DNA of 64,000 nucleotides from Peribacillus simplex (GTDB taxonomy: Bacteria; Bacillota; Bacilli; Bacillales; DSM-1321). A program made the translations under genes and the position numbers. Under the pieces are notes generated by a model. It searched no databases. It was not told where the DNA came from and was given only the letters and a program-made list of their open reading frames with translations. Below, piece by piece: positions 53,168 to 62,817 of the stretch. Position 1 is the first letter of the stretch. The number at the start of each line of letters is the position of its first letter. Location of the stretch: the NCBI RefSeq assembly GCF_900156045.1, contig NZ_FTMX01000001.1, forward strand, positions 1,240,001 to 1,304,000, given 5' to 3'.

Positions 53168-53410
53168 ATGAGACCATTTTATTTATATTTAATGAAATAT
53201 CGACAACCGAAGGAAATTGATGCAATCACTAAATTTGCCAATCATGCCTATGAGGATCATGGCTTCCCAAAACAATCGACAGATTATAATGAACTGAGCA
53301 GTTATTTAGAATTGAATGCAGACTATCTCCAAAGTATGTCAGTATTCGATCAAGCGTGGGAACAGTATGTCCAAATAGAAGAAGGGCTCCTATTGGGAGA
53401 TCAGGAATAG
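53168..53410 (+). CDS. yozE: YozE family protein (UPF0346)
   Basis: 80 residues, cytosolic. FYLYLMKYRQPKEIDAITKF and ANHAYEDHGFPKQSTDYNEL, then SSYLELNADYL, match YozE closely. It is a sterile-alpha-motif-like helical fold. Function unknown. TTAGGGGGGGA lies upstream. In B. subtilis yozE lies between yodN and yokU; here a sensor kinase is inserted between yozE and yodN. Confidence 0.93.
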   Translation: MRPFYLYLMKYRQPKEIDAITKFANHAYEDHGFPKQSTDYNELSSYLELNADYLQSMSVFDQAWEQYVQIEEGLLLGDQE

Positions 53411-53424
53411 GGAGGATCGGAAGG

Positions 53425-55191
53425 ATGCTTAAAAGCCTTCAAACCCGAATTTTGCTTTTTTCTTTACTTATTGCAAGTGTTCCTCTTCTGATATTGGGAA
53501 TCATATCCTATGGATCGCAAAGGTCCCTTCTGGAGAAGGAAGCAAAAAATGCCCTGAATGCAGGTTCACTGAATATTGTAAATGAAACATATAGCTATTT
53601 GAACGAACGGATCAGTGATGTGAAGTTTATGAGTGCAAATTCGGTAATCATCAATCCTGGCTATTCAAGAGAAGAGAAGTCAGAAGAACTAAAAAAGTTT
53701 ATCGATGTAAAAGGAAATTATTACGGTGTCTTGCATTTGGATATGGAAGGCAATGTCATTGCAGATACATCAAATAAAATGATCGGGGACAACCTAGCGA
53801 AGAGAATATGGTTCAAAGAGGCGATAGAAGGTCATGAATTCCTTTCTGACGTTTATAAAACCAGGGCTTTCTCAGAACCCATAATGGTTCTAAGTGCGCC
53901 GGTATATGATGATGCAGGGAAAATGATCGGAGTCGTATCTCCAGCTTTCCGATTGGAAGGGCTTTGGGAGATGATGGAGAAAAAGGCTAATGAAATTAGC
54001 GATAAATACCCAGTGAACTTTTTCATGATCAATCAAGAAGGCATCATGATTTCGAAAAAAGACCCGCATGGCGTCATACAGGATTCTGCCTTGAAAGAAA
54101 TGGGATTAACGAAAGGTAAGCTGATGGAAGCTTCGTTATCGGATGATTTGTACAGTTCAGAGAATGGGGAAAAAATATATTCCATCCAGCCTGTCCATAC
54201 GATTGCAGAAACGGAGAATAAATGGTTTGTTGTTGTGGGTGCTGATAAGAAACAGGTGTTTCAACCTTTGAATGACCTATTAACACGGTACCTGACAATC
54301 TACAGCATCGTTTTTGTTTCTATCATTCTGGCTGTCTATTTACTAACAAAGACCATCGTACGGCCAGTTCAAGAACTTGTCGAAGCGACAGAGGATTTCA
54401 TAGGAGGAAAGGAATTCATCATTTCCGACAAAAGAAGCTTCGAGGAAATGGAAAAATTGAACCTTGCCTTTCTAAGAATGATGGAAGCGATAGAAGATCG
54501 TGAGAAGGAAATCGTCCGAACGGAAAAATTGAAATATGTTGGCCAGCTTGCTGCCGGTGTCGCCCATGAAATCAGGAACCCGTTGACGACAATAAAGGGC
54601 TTTTTCCAATTATTGAAGAGCCAGGATCATGATCCAACATTAATAGAAAAATATAGTGATGTCATGCTTCATGAAGTGGATCGGGTCAATGTATTCGTGA
54701 CACAACTACTTAATTTGGCAAAACCGCATCAACTGGAATGGGAGAAATTCGATTTAAAGGATTTCCTTGAAGAAATTTTAGATACATATACCCCCTCAAA
54801 TCCGAGTTATCATGTAAGATTAATTAATGAAGTGACACAATCCGTCTTTGTTTATTCAGATAGAAACCGGTTAAGGCAGGTTCTTTTGAATGTCTTGAAT
54901 AATTCTTGTGAAGCCATCGAAGCAAGGGGGCAGATTGAACTGCAACAGACTTCCGTGTCCCAATATGTAAAATTAGTGATCAGCGATGATGGAAAAGGCA
55001 TCAGTCCCGAGGATTTAAAAAATATCGGTATGCCCTTTTACACCACCAAACCGGATGGTAACGGATTAGGTTTGGCGACGTGCATTCAGATAATGGATGA
55101 ATTAAAAGGAAAATTCCAAATTGAGAGCGTCCGCGACGAAGGAACGAAAGTGACTCTCATCATCCCCACTACGAACCGTCTCATTAAATGA
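53425..55191 (+). CDS. Membrane sensor histidine kinase (Cache-HAMP-HisKA-HATPase)
   Basis: 588 residues. Helix 1 (ILLFSLLIASVPLLILGIIS), an extracellular dCache sensor (about 35-275), helix 2 (YLTIYSIVFVSIILAVYLL), HAMP, HisKA with phospho-acceptor His in GVAHEIRNPLTTIKGF, and the ATPase with N box LLNVLNNSCEAIEA, G1 SDDGKGIS and G2 GNGLGLATC. No response regulator is adjacent. The layout and HEIRNPLT box resemble sporulation kinases of the KinB/KinE type feeding Spo0F (inference). ATG 53425 after AGGGAGG. Confidence 0.92.
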   Translation: MLKSLQTRILLFSLLIASVPLLILGIISYGSQRSLLEKEAKNALNAGSLNIVNETYSYLNERISDVKFMSANSVIINPGYSREEKSEELKKFIDVKGNYYGVLHLDMEGNVIADTSNKMIGDNLAKRIWFKEAIEGHEFLSDVYKTRAFSEPIMVLSAPVYDDAGKMIGVVSPAFRLEGLWEMMEKKANEISDKYPVNFFMINQEGIMISKKDPHGVIQDSALKEMGLTKGKLMEASLSDDLYSSENGEKIYSIQPVHTIAETENKWFVVVGADKKQVFQPLNDLLTRYLTIYSIVFVSIILAVYLLTKTIVRPVQELVEATEDFIGGKEFIISDKRSFEEMEKLNLAFLRMMEAIEDREKEIVRTEKLKYVGQLAAGVAHEIRNPLTTIKGFFQLLKSQDHDPTLIEKYSDVMLHEVDRVNVFVTQLLNLAKPHQLEWEKFDLKDFLEEILDTYTPSNPSYHVRLINEVTQSVFVYSDRNRLRQVLLNVLNNSCEAIEARGQIELQQTSVSQYVKLVISDDGKGISPEDLKNIGMPFYTTKPDGNGLGLATCIQIMDELKGKFQIESVRDEGTKVTLIIPTTNRLIK

Positions 55192-55204
55192 GGCGGTTTT
55201 TGGT
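55174..55204 (+). terminator. Terminator overlapping the end of the kinase gene
   Basis: AACCGTCTCAT and ATGAGGCGGTT pair (one G-T) around TAA, the loop lying at the stop codon, followed by TTTGG. Confidence 0.75.
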
Positions 55205-55345
55205 TGGTTATAGTGCCCTTTAATAAACGGGCCGGTTACTTAGTTAATTGAGCAAAATGCCCTCTTATTTCCATTAACCTCCATGTTTGTTTGTGCATAT
55301 AATTTACTAATCAAACGATAAGGACCATATTGGGGGATGTCTCTT

Positions 55346-56053
55346 ATGGGCAAAAAAAAACAGCCAAAATTTAAATTAGGCGATACAGTCGTAATAACAA
55401 TGTATGGGACAGTCGGGAATATAACCGATGTGAAATTTCTCGATGGTGCTTATGTGTATGAAGTGAACTATAGTGAAGGCCTTTATATTGAAAAAGCATT
55501 GCAATCGATAAACGAATATGAAGGAGAAATCCTTTATCCAAAAGAACAAATCGATATTGAATATAAATATTTATTAGGTGACTTGGTCCAAGTGGATGGA
55601 TATGAACAGGATTATTTCAAGATAATCGGCTATCGAACGGAAATTTGGCGCTATAAGGAAAATGCCTGGGAGGATGTCATCTATGAGTTATCAAGAATCT
55701 CGGATGGTGAATGGCTTGAAGCGCATGAAGAAGAACTGACATTGATAGCCGATGCTAAACGTGCAGATGGAATTATAAAAAAGCTGGGTCTGCTACTTCC
55801 TAACAAGAAAAATGAGCTTGCTATCATTGCTAAACAAAACAACCCTGGTAAAGGTGAGCGAGATATGACAATGACAAAAAATGAAAAAAAGGAAATGATT
55901 GATGGCCTGTTGGATTTATATAATGATTATTGTAAGCTCTACGAACATTTTGGCGATGATGAATACCGCCATATCATGAAGATTGCCCTTGCGAAAATTG
56001 AAAAAGCGGCAGAGGAAATTTATCCAGATCATAAAAAGAAGCAAACGAAGTGA
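55346..56053 (+). CDS. yodN: YodN-like protein
   Basis: About 235 residues, cytosolic. KFKLGDTVVITMYGTVGNIT and KYLLGDLVQVDGYEQDYFKI form two similar beta-rich KOW/SH3-like units. A linker (about 150-185) and a helical C-terminal domain (MIDGLLDLYNDYCKLYEHFG) follow. It matches B. subtilis YodN by order and sequence; function unknown. ATG 55346 has GGGGGATG nine bases upstream. Confidence 0.8.
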   Translation: MGKKKQPKFKLGDTVVITMYGTVGNITDVKFLDGAYVYEVNYSEGLYIEKALQSINEYEGEILYPKEQIDIEYKYLLGDLVQVDGYEQDYFKIIGYRTEIWRYKENAWEDVIYELSRISDGEWLEAHEEELTLIADAKRADGIIKKLGLLLPNKKNELAIIAKQNNPGKGERDMTMTKNEKKEMIDGLLDLYNDYCKLYEHFGDDEYRHIMKIALAKIEKAAEEIYPDHKKKQTK

Positions 56054-56232
56054 AAGGTATCCCAAACTTTTTAAAGGGCAATTTCCAAATTACTTATAGA
56101 AGCTTCCATTCAAATTGAAGCGAAATGGACCATGATAATTATAGGCCCTTCATATGATTTTCCATTATGGGATGCCTTACTGGTATATTTGTCTCTATAC
56201 ATTCATAGACCTTTAAATAAGGGGGCGATGAT

Positions 56233-56403
56233 TTGCGAGAAATTGAGGTTTTTATTGATACAGAAGAGATAGCGGAATTCTTTTTTCAAGAATTGATAAG
56301 ACGGGGCTATCTTCCAACAGAAGCTGAAGTTGAAGATCTTGCTGACATCACATTCGAATATCTTCTTGAAAAATGCATAATTGATGAAGAAGTCGATGAG
56401 TAA
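56233..56403 (+). CDS. yozD: YozD family small protein
   Basis: 56 residues: EIEVFIDTEEIAEFFFQELI, RRGYLPTEAEVEDLADITFE, YLLEKCIIDEEVDE. Strongly acidic helical protein matching B. subtilis YozD, which lies beside yodN there as here. TTG start with AAGGGGGCGATGA upstream. Function unknown. Below the usual size cut-off, so easily missed. Confidence 0.9.
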   Translation: MREIEVFIDTEEIAEFFFQELIRRGYLPTEAEVEDLADITFEYLLEKCIIDEEVDE

Positions 56404-56461
56404 CCTGTCATAAGACGGTTAGCAGCTTCCTTTCCCTTAATTTTATTAACGATTAAAAAAA

Positions 56462-56485
56462 GACGGCGGACCTCCGCCGTTTTGT
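56462..56485 (+). terminator. Terminator after yozD
   Basis: ACGGCGGA and TCCGCCGT pair around a two-base loop, followed by TTTTG. Confidence 0.8.
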
Positions 56486-56636
56486 TTGCGGTTTAGAGTT
56501 AAGGTGCCAAAAGTCTTTTCGTGATTTCCAGTTTTTCAAGTTCTAGGATAAGGTTCAATTTTCCTAACTTGTGGTTGATATGGTATAGTAGTTTTTGAAT
56601 ATCATTTCAACCACAAGTTAAGGAGGACATAGTCGT

Positions 56637-57341
56637 ATGAGCGTACATATTGGTGCAAAAGAAAATGAAATTGCGGAAACGGTCTTACTTCCAGGTGACC
56701 CGTTGCGTGCAAAATATATTGCTGAAACATTTTTAGAGGATGCTAAACTTTATAATGAAGTTCGTAACATGTTTGGATATACAGGGACTTATAAAGGGAA
56801 ACGAATTTCTGTACAAGGTACAGGTATGGGTGTTCCATCCATCTCCATTTATGTGAATGAATTGATGAATAGCTATAATGTCCAAAAGCTGATTCGTGTG
56901 GGAACTGCGGGAGCGATTCAAAAAGATGTAAAAGTCAGGGATGTGATCCTTGCCATGAGCGCTTCCACCGATTCCCAAATGAACCGCATGACTTTCGGTG
57001 GGGTGGACTTTGCCCCAACCGCAGATTTCGAATTACTAAGAAAAGCATATGACGCAGGCACGGCTAAAGGCTTGCAATTGAAGGTCGGTAATGTATTTAC
57101 CGCCGATCAGTTTTATAATGATAATAGTGAATTGGAAAAATGGGCAAAATACCAAATACTTGCAATAGAAATGGAATCAGCTGCCCTATACACGCTTGCC
57201 GCTAAATTTGGCCGCCAAGCTTTATCTGTATTAACCATTTCCGATCACATTTTAACCGGTGAGGAAACGACGTCGGATGAGCGCCAGTCAACTTTTAACG
57301 AAATGGTTGAGGTGGCATTGGAAGCAGCTATCAAGGATTGA
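56637..57341 (+). CDS. deoD: Purine nucleoside phosphorylase DeoD
   Basis: 234 residues; trimeric-dimer (hexameric) PNP that cleaves purine (deoxy)nucleosides to base and sugar 1-phosphate. [17 protein letters not shown] binds phosphate, [20 protein letters not shown] is the core, [13 protein letters not shown] recognises ribose, and [16 protein letters not shown] gives the base-site Asp. AAGGAGGACA precedes the ATG. In B. subtilis deoD is likewise close to yodN/yozD. Confidence 0.97.
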   Translation: MSVHIGAKENEIAETVLLPGDPLRAKYIAETFLEDAKLYNEVRNMFGYTGTYKGKRISVQGTGMGVPSISIYVNELMNSYNVQKLIRVGTAGAIQKDVKVRDVILAMSASTDSQMNRMTFGGVDFAPTADFELLRKAYDAGTAKGLQLKVGNVFTADQFYNDNSELEKWAKYQILAIEMESAALYTLAAKFGRQALSVLTISDHILTGEETTSDERQSTFNEMVEVALEAAIKD

Positions 57342-57368
57342 TAATTGGATGTAAATGTCAGGCGGGTT

Positions 57369-57440
57369 ACCAGGAATAAGTGATACTGTATAATGACAGT
57401 CGGGATACAGGCTCAGTTATTCCTTGGTATCCGTATTTTT
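57369..57440 (+). terminator. Alternative hairpins after deoD (terminator with a competing stem)
   Basis: Stem 1: CCAGGAATAA (57370-57379) with TTATTCCTTGG (57417-57427). Stem 2: CGGGATAC (57401-57408) with GGTATCCG (57426-57433), then TATTTTTG. The stems interlock and share two G residues, so they compete or form a pseudoknot. Confidence 0.5.
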
Positions 57441-57628
57441 GTAATGTCGGGAGTTGGCTGTTGCCCTTGGAGCTTTCTCTATATTAACGTTTGCGAAGCG
57501 GTAAAAAAATACATATGGTCATAAGTTGTTATTTTTGATAACTATTATTTTTCGATTGGCATGAAAGCTGATAAAATAGGAATGAAATCGTTTATATCGT
57601 CATGAAGAATGAAAGTGGTGAGGCTTCA

Positions 57629-59086
57629 GTGGAAGAAGAAAATCAAAAACAGCCAAAAGAGGCAGGGAAATTCATTAAAATAAAGAAGTTTACGTTCATT
57701 ATGGGGATTTTCTTAGTCATATTTCTAACTGCAGGGATTACTACAATAGCCTTGACCTTTGGAGATGAAAAAGTAGAGTCATTAGCACCGGATAAACATT
57801 CGGAATTTGAAAAGCTGTATTCTACATACGATACGATAAAAGATAACTATTATGAAGAGATTGATCAAGATAAGCTGGTTGACGGGGCAATTAATGGAAT
57901 GATCAAAGCATTGGATGATCCCTACTCTGCTTATATGGATAAAAAGGAAGCGTCGAGTTTCCATGAAAGCATCTCTTCATCCTTTGAAGGAATCGGTGCC
58001 GAGATTCAGGAGCAGGATGGACAAATCATGGTCGTCTCACCGATAAAAGGGTCCCCAGCAGAAAAAGCAGGGGTAAAACCGAATGATATCATTTTAAGTG
58101 TGGACGGTAAAAGCGTTGAAGGACTAAGCTCTTCTGAAGCTGTCCTGAAAATCAGGGGCGAAAAGGGAACGAAAGTGGATTTATCCATCTCAAGAGCTGG
58201 TGAGCAGGAACCGATTGAGCTCACCATTAAACGGGATACAATTCCGATTGAAACGGTATATGCGGAAATGCTTGATGATGGAGTTGCAAAAATTCAAGTG
58301 ACCAGTTTTTCCGAACATACAGTCCAAGAACTGAAAACGGCGCTTGAAGAAATGTCCAAGAAGGATATGAAGGGTCTCGTATTGGATTTGCGCGGAAACC
58401 CAGGGGGACTTCTTGACCAAGCAATTGAAATGGCAAGCCTTTTCATACCGAATGGGAAAGTGGTCCTTCAAGTTGAGGAGCGCAGCGGTAAAAAAGAAGT
58501 CTATAAATCGGAGAATGATGGAGAACTGAAAATCCCGGTAGTCGTGTTGATTGATGATGGAAGTGCCAGTGCCTCTGAAATCGTTGCAGCGGCTGTCAGT
58601 GAGTCTGCGGACATTCCATTGATCGGTGTAAAGTCATTTGGAAAAGGGACAGTTCAGACTGCCCAAGACTTTGAAGATGGATCTAACTTTAAATATACGG
58701 CAGCTAAATGGTTGACTCCTGAAGGCAATTGGATTCATAAAAAAGGGATCAAGCCGGATATTAATGTAAAGCTTCCTGATTATGCGAACCTTCCGTACAT
58801 TTCACCTGATAAGGAATTGAAAGCATCCGATTCTTCGAGCGAAGTGAAAGCGGCTGAAGAGATGCTGAAGGAAGCAGGACATGATCCAGGAAAGATAGAT
58901 GGATTTTTTGATGAAGCAACCACGAATGCGGTCATAGCGTTCCAGAAGGAACAAAAAATTAAAGAAACTGGGACAATTAAAGATGATACTACCGTGAAAT
59001 TAATGCAGGTCATCCGCGAGAAAATCCTTAAAAACGACACACAAGTGAAAAAGGCAGTAGAAGTATTAAAGAAAGAAATCAAATAA
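57629..59086 (+). CDS. ctpB: S41 carboxy-terminal processing protease CtpB-like
   Basis: About 485 residues. Membrane anchor (FTFIMGIFLVIFLTAGITTI), PDZ domain (GSPAEKAGVKPNDIILSVDG), protease core with the Ser-Lys-Gln triad in GSASASEIVAAAV and SFGKGTVQT (Ser314, Lys339, Gln343 from this start), and a C-terminal peptidoglycan-binding type-1 domain (AAEEMLKEAGHDPGKIDGFF). The Ser-Lys-Gln spacing of 25 and 4 equals that of B. subtilis CtpB, which cuts SpoIVFA to activate sigma-K. GTG 57629 has GGTGAGG upstream; ATG 57602 is an alternative. Confidence 0.93.
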   Translation: MEEENQKQPKEAGKFIKIKKFTFIMGIFLVIFLTAGITTIALTFGDEKVESLAPDKHSEFEKLYSTYDTIKDNYYEEIDQDKLVDGAINGMIKALDDPYSAYMDKKEASSFHESISSSFEGIGAEIQEQDGQIMVVSPIKGSPAEKAGVKPNDIILSVDGKSVEGLSSSEAVLKIRGEKGTKVDLSISRAGEQEPIELTIKRDTIPIETVYAEMLDDGVAKIQVTSFSEHTVQELKTALEEMSKKDMKGLVLDLRGNPGGLLDQAIEMASLFIPNGKVVLQVEERSGKKEVYKSENDGELKIPVVVLIDDGSASASEIVAAAVSESADIPLIGVKSFGKGTVQTAQDFEDGSNFKYTAAKWLTPEGNWIHKKGIKPDINVKLPDYANLPYISPDKELKASDSSSEVKAAEEMLKEAGHDPGKIDGFFDEATTNAVIAFQKEQKIKETGTIKDDTTVKLMQVIREKILKNDTQVKKAVEVLKKEIK

Positions 59087-59099
59087 ATGATTTTGCCCG

Positions 59100-59136
59100 A
59101 AAAGCCTGTCAGCGATTATCGTTGGCAGGCTTTTTT
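59100..59136 (+). terminator. Terminator after ctpB
   Basis: AAAAGCCTGTCA and TTGGCAGGCTTTT pair (one mismatch or wobble), with a TTTTTT tail. Confidence 0.8.
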
Positions 59137-59203
59137 GTCGTTAAATGCATAAAATTCCAATATTAGGCAGAGAATAGGGGTAATTTTCCGATGAGGTGAG
59201 GTA

Positions 59204-60091
59204 ATGAAAGAAAAGGTATTTTTCATATATCTATTGATCTTGATTCTGGCAGGCTGCACCTATGCCCCTTTACCCAAACAAAATGGAAATGCAGGTACGG
59301 AAAAAAGACTAACCAAAGAAGAGGACCAGGAAAGCTTAAAAACATTTCTGTTAATTGGTGTTGACACAAGGGGAGAGCAAAAATCTCGATCAGATGCGAT
59401 TATCCTGGCAAAATACTTTCCTGAGCAGGAGAAACTGAAGCTGGCTTCCATCATGCGTGATAGTTATGTGAAAATCCCCGGGAATAAATCAGGATATAAC
59501 AAAATAAATGCAGCTTATTATTATGGTGGAAGGGAACTGCTCAAGAAAACCATACAGGAGAACTTCGATATCAAGGTCGATCATGTAGCGGTAATCGACT
59601 TCCAGGGATTTGTGAAGATGGTCGATTTACTTGCCCCTGAGGGGGTAGCGGTGAATGTGGATCAGGAAATCATTGATGATATGAGCATTCAAGCAAGTGT
59701 TGGTAAAAATGTTTTACATGGTGAGGAAATATTGAAATATGTCCGTTTTAGGCATGACGATGAAAGTGATTTTGGAAGGGTGGAGCGTCAACAAGAAGTA
59801 ATGGTTCAATTAAAAACAGCGTTCATGAATCAAATTACATCCTTCGAAGGGATGGCGTCCCTTCCTGGTATCCTCGAACAAGGACTCTCGTACTTGGATA
59901 CAGATATTGGACTGAAAACAATAATGGAAATGGCTCCAAAAGCCGTCTTTCATACACCGGACACCGTCGAAACCTTAAGGGTTCCAGTGGAAGGAAGCTT
60001 TAAAGATGAAATATATCCCCAGTCCGGAGCCGTTTTGGAAATAGATTACACTAAAAATAAAAAGGCACTTCAGGAGTTCTTTTCAAAATAA
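59204..60091 (+). CDS. LytR-CpsA-Psr (LCP) family cell-wall ligase
   Basis: 295 residues. Transfers undecaprenyl-linked polymers such as teichoic acid onto peptidoglycan outside the membrane. LILAGCTYAPL is a lipobox-like signal, unusual since most LCP proteins are held by a transmembrane helix. The catalytic domain has FLLIGVDTRGEQKSRSDAII, SIMRDSYVKIPG, YNKINAAYYYGG and YVRFRHDDESDFGRVERQQE, with the arginines and aspartates that hold the pyrophosphate. GAGGTGAGG precedes the ATG. Confidence 0.93.
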   Translation: MKEKVFFIYLLILILAGCTYAPLPKQNGNAGTEKRLTKEEDQESLKTFLLIGVDTRGEQKSRSDAIILAKYFPEQEKLKLASIMRDSYVKIPGNKSGYNKINAAYYYGGRELLKKTIQENFDIKVDHVAVIDFQGFVKMVDLLAPEGVAVNVDQEIIDDMSIQASVGKNVLHGEEILKYVRFRHDDESDFGRVERQQEVMVQLKTAFMNQITSFEGMASLPGILEQGLSYLDTDIGLKTIMEMAPKAVFHTPDTVETLRVPVEGSFKDEIYPQSGAVLEIDYTKNKKALQEFFSK

Positions 60092-60192
60092 CAAGAACTA
60101 CTATTGAAAACAACCTTATATTAAGTGAATATGTTCAACTTACTTAAAATATTGTATTATAGACCTCGTAAGAATAATCATGATTATTTATA

Positions 60193-60228
60193 AAAAACGA
60201 GAGGGATACGAAATCCTTCTCGTTTTTT
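60193..60228. terminator. Bidirectional terminator between the LCP gene and mtnA
   Basis: AAAAACGAGAGGGAT and ATCCTTCTCGTTTTT pair with one mismatch around ACGAA. Confidence 0.85.
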
Positions 60229-60250
60229 ATCACAAATGAAGGAACCTGGA

Positions 60251-61297
60251 TCAATTAACAAAATGCGGAATGTTTTTAATGAAATCCGGTGTTATGATGC
60301 CGTTTTCGGTAATGATGCTCGTAATAAGATGATTCGGTGTAACGTCAAAGGCTGGATTGAAAGCCTTCACGTTTTCCGGAGCGATCCTTACACCTTGAAT
60401 GAAGGTGATTTCCGCTTCATTCCGTTCTTCGATCGGGATGGATGTGCCGGATTCGATAGAAAGGTCGAATGTGCTTGATGGAGCGGCCACATAAAAGGGG
60501 ATGCCAAAGTGCTTGGCTAATATGGCCAATCCCAATGTCCCGATTTTATTGGCTGTATCTCCATTAGCCGCAATCCTGTCGGCCCCGACGATAATTCCAT
60601 TTATTCGTTTCTGGTGAATCGTATGTGCAGCCATATTATCAGAAATTAAGGTGACATCAACCCCCGCTTGCATCAATTCCCAAGCCGTCAAACGCGCCCC
60701 TTGCAGGACAGGCCTGGTTTCACATGCGTACACTTTTAGCGGAAAGTCCCTTTCTTTAGCCAGGTGAAAGGGGGCCAAGGCTGTGCCATAACGAGCTGTG
60801 GCAATTCCCCCAGCGTTGCAGTGAGTGAGAATGGAATCTCCTCTAGTGAATAAGGATAAACCATGTTCCCCGATTTTCCTGCACATTTCTTCATCTTCAG
60901 CAAAGATGGCTTTAGCCTCCGATACAAGTGCTTCCTTTGCAGCTGAAATGCTTTGCGCAGCATGCAAGGTGTTCTCCATCCTTCTTAACGCCCAAAAAAG
61001 GTTGACTGCAGTTGGCCGTGAAGAGGCGAGTTTTTCAATATGCCTCGTTACATTTCTCTTGAAATCCCCTAATTCAGCGGTTGTTTCCTGTTTGGCACCA
61101 AGTGCAACACCAAATGCTGCCGTCAGTCCAATTGCTGGGGCACCGCGAACTTTTAATGTCAAAATACTGTCATATACATCATCAACTGAATGAAGTTCAA
61201 TAAATTCAGTTATGGAAGGAAGGGCTTGTTGATTTAATAATGTAATATGGGTATCATCCCATTGTACCGAATATGGTAAGGGTGCTAGTGTAGTCAT
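60251..61297 (-). CDS. mtnA: S-methyl-5-thioribose-1-phosphate isomerase
   Basis: 348 residues. Second step of this methionine-salvage branch, aldose to ketose (MTR-1-P to MTRu-1-P). Catalytic Cys160 in [11 protein letters not shown] and Asp240 in [12 protein letters not shown] fall on the B. subtilis MtnA numbers. [13 protein letters not shown] is the eIF2B-like signature. Follows mtnK by 14 bases with AAGGAGC before its ATG; both are read from the SAM-riboswitch promoter. Confidence 0.97.
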   Translation of the reverse strand: MTTLAPLPYSVQWDDTHITLLNQQALPSITEFIELHSVDDVYDSILTLKVRGAPAIGLTAAFGVALGAKQETTAELGDFKRNVTRHIEKLASSRPTAVNLFWALRRMENTLHAAQSISAAKEALVSEAKAIFAEDEEMCRKIGEHGLSLFTRGDSILTHCNAGGIATARYGTALAPFHLAKERDFPLKVYACETRPVLQGARLTAWELMQAGVDVTLISDNMAAHTIHQKRINGIIVGADRIAANGDTANKIGTLGLAILAKHFGIPFYVAAPSSTFDLSIESGTSIPIEERNEAEITFIQGVRIAPENVKAFNPAFDVTPNHLITSIITENGIITPDFIKNIPHFVN

Positions 61298-61311
61298 GTG
61301 CAGGGCTCCTT

Positions 61312-62514
61312 TTAAATGGTTGAATAAGATGACAGTGAACGTTGCTTCAAGGCTTCAATGACAGCTGGAACATCCAATTCTTCCCGTTTTTTAATTAAAA
61401 ATGCACCAATTTCCAATGTTGCCGTTTTGGCAGCGATCCTTGTTTCTTTATTTTCAATGACGTTTAAATCGGCTACATGGGAAAGGCCAATGGTTCGCCT
61501 AATCAGTTCACAGCCGGCAAAACCGAATGCATCTTTTTTGAATTTTGTCAGTAAATAAGGCAGATAACCGTTCACATGGCGGAATGGGCTTTTATTTTGG
61601 CCTTCCCATAATTCGGCATAAGTTTCTTCAAAGGCATTCCAAAATTCATGAAGGTGAGTGAAAATCTCTTCTTTTCCAGCGCCATTGCGTGTGACTGCCT
61701 GGAAGAGAAGGTTGGCGGTGTATTGACCAAGGTCAAAACCAACGGGCCCATAAAAAGCGAATTCCGGATCAATAACCTTTGTTTCAGTTTCACTTGCAAA
61801 TATACTTCCAGTATGTAAATCTCCATGAAGCAAGGCTTCCTGCTCGGTTTCAAAGCTTTGTTTCAGCTTAGCGACCTCAAGTATCACTTCTTGATCATTC
61901 CATATATTTTTGGCGGAATCAGTCAATTCCACCTCGAAGTCTCCCGGGAGTTCCTCAAAAAAAGGATCCGTGAAAATAAATACCTCAGTGATTTTGCAGA
62001 GTTCCGGATTCGTGAAATGCCGGGCCACTTCCTTTTTCGCAGATGGTTCTAAATGATAATCGGATGTATAAAATGCCGTCTTCGCAACATACTCACCAAT
62101 ATGCTGTGAAAGCACTGGATATGAATCGCCATCGATCAATCCTGTTCTAACGATTTTCAAGTGAGATAGATCCTCCATGACTGTGATGGCAAGCTGTTCA
62201 TCCGAATAATAGACTTGCGGTACGAATTCCGGGCAATAACTTCTGAAATGGATCAGCGCATTCGCTTCAATGGCAGCCCTTTTCAATGTCAGCGGCCAGC
62301 TTTCACCAAGTACCTTGGCATAAGGGACCGCTTGTTTGATGATTATTCCTTTATTTGTGTGCGTGTCTGTAATATGAAAAACATAATTTAAGTTTCCATC
62401 GCCGATTTCTTTACATGTTAAACTTGCATCCGCATTGACCAACCCAAGCTTTTTTGCTAGGGTTATAGCTGTTTCGTTTGTCAATCTCTTGAAATTTGAA
62501 TGGTTTTGAGTCAT
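61312..62514 (-). CDS. mtnK: S-methyl-5-thioribose kinase
   Basis: 400 residues, aminoglycoside-phosphotransferase fold. It phosphorylates methylthioribose. Nucleotide loop [14 protein letters not shown], catalytic [12 protein letters not shown] and metal-binding [17 protein letters not shown] are present. ATG 62514 follows GGAGGGGAAAAGA, so the frame's first seven codons are not used. Expression is set by the SAM-I riboswitch upstream. Confidence 0.97.
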   Translation of the reverse strand: MTQNHSNFKRLTNETAITLAKKLGLVNADASLTCKEIGDGNLNYVFHITDTHTNKGIIIKQAVPYAKVLGESWPLTLKRAAIEANALIHFRSYCPEFVPQVYYSDEQLAITVMEDLSHLKIVRTGLIDGDSYPVLSQHIGEYVAKTAFYTSDYHLEPSAKKEVARHFTNPELCKITEVFIFTDPFFEELPGDFEVELTDSAKNIWNDQEVILEVAKLKQSFETEQEALLHGDLHTGSIFASETETKVIDPEFAFYGPVGFDLGQYTANLLFQAVTRNGAGKEEIFTHLHEFWNAFEETYAELWEGQNKSPFRHVNGYLPYLLTKFKKDAFGFAGCELIRRTIGLSHVADLNVIENKETRIAAKTATLEIGAFLIKKREELDVPAVIEALKQRSLSSYSTI

Positions 62515-62548
62515 TCTTTTCCCCTCCAGATTCAAAATAAGAATAAAA

Positions 62549-62746
62549 AAGCCTCTTTCATATAGAAAGAGGCAGAAGTTTTGGCTTCGGACCTCTTATC
62601 TTCCAGAAAATGAATTCTGGTGGAATTAGCACCGTGCTCTGTGGATTTTATAATCCGGCGGTGAATCCGCCCCATTTCACAATGGTATTACAGTCGGTTG
62701 CTGGGCTTCATAGGGCCTTTATCCCTCAGCCTGCTCTTGATAAGAG
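62549..62746 (-). promoter_or_regulatory. SAM-I (S-box) riboswitch with terminator
   Basis: On the minus strand: CTCTTATCAAGAGCAGG (P1 5' and kink-turn region), GAGGGATAAAGGCCCTATGA, AGCCCAGCAACC, GGTGCTAATTCC and the P1 3' strand GATAAGAG. Then comes the terminator GCCTCTTTC-TATAT-GAAAGAGGC with TTTTTT. AAGAGG of P1 can pair with CCTCTT of the terminator as the antiterminator. High SAM should stop mtnKA transcription, as in B. subtilis. Confidence 0.97.
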
Positions 62747-62779
62747 TAAGTGTTTTCTGAAATTTTAATCTTCGGGAAA

Positions 62780-62809
62780 ATAATAACAACCTTTTGAATA
62801 GTTTGTCAA
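62780..62809 (-). promoter_or_regulatory. Sigma-A promoter of the mtnKA riboswitch transcript
   Basis: On the minus strand TTGACA (62809-62804), 18 bases, then TATTAT (62785-62780), about 35 bases ahead of the aptamer. It begins nine bases past the mtnU stop. Confidence 0.7.
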
Positions 62810-62817
62810 TGGGTAAA

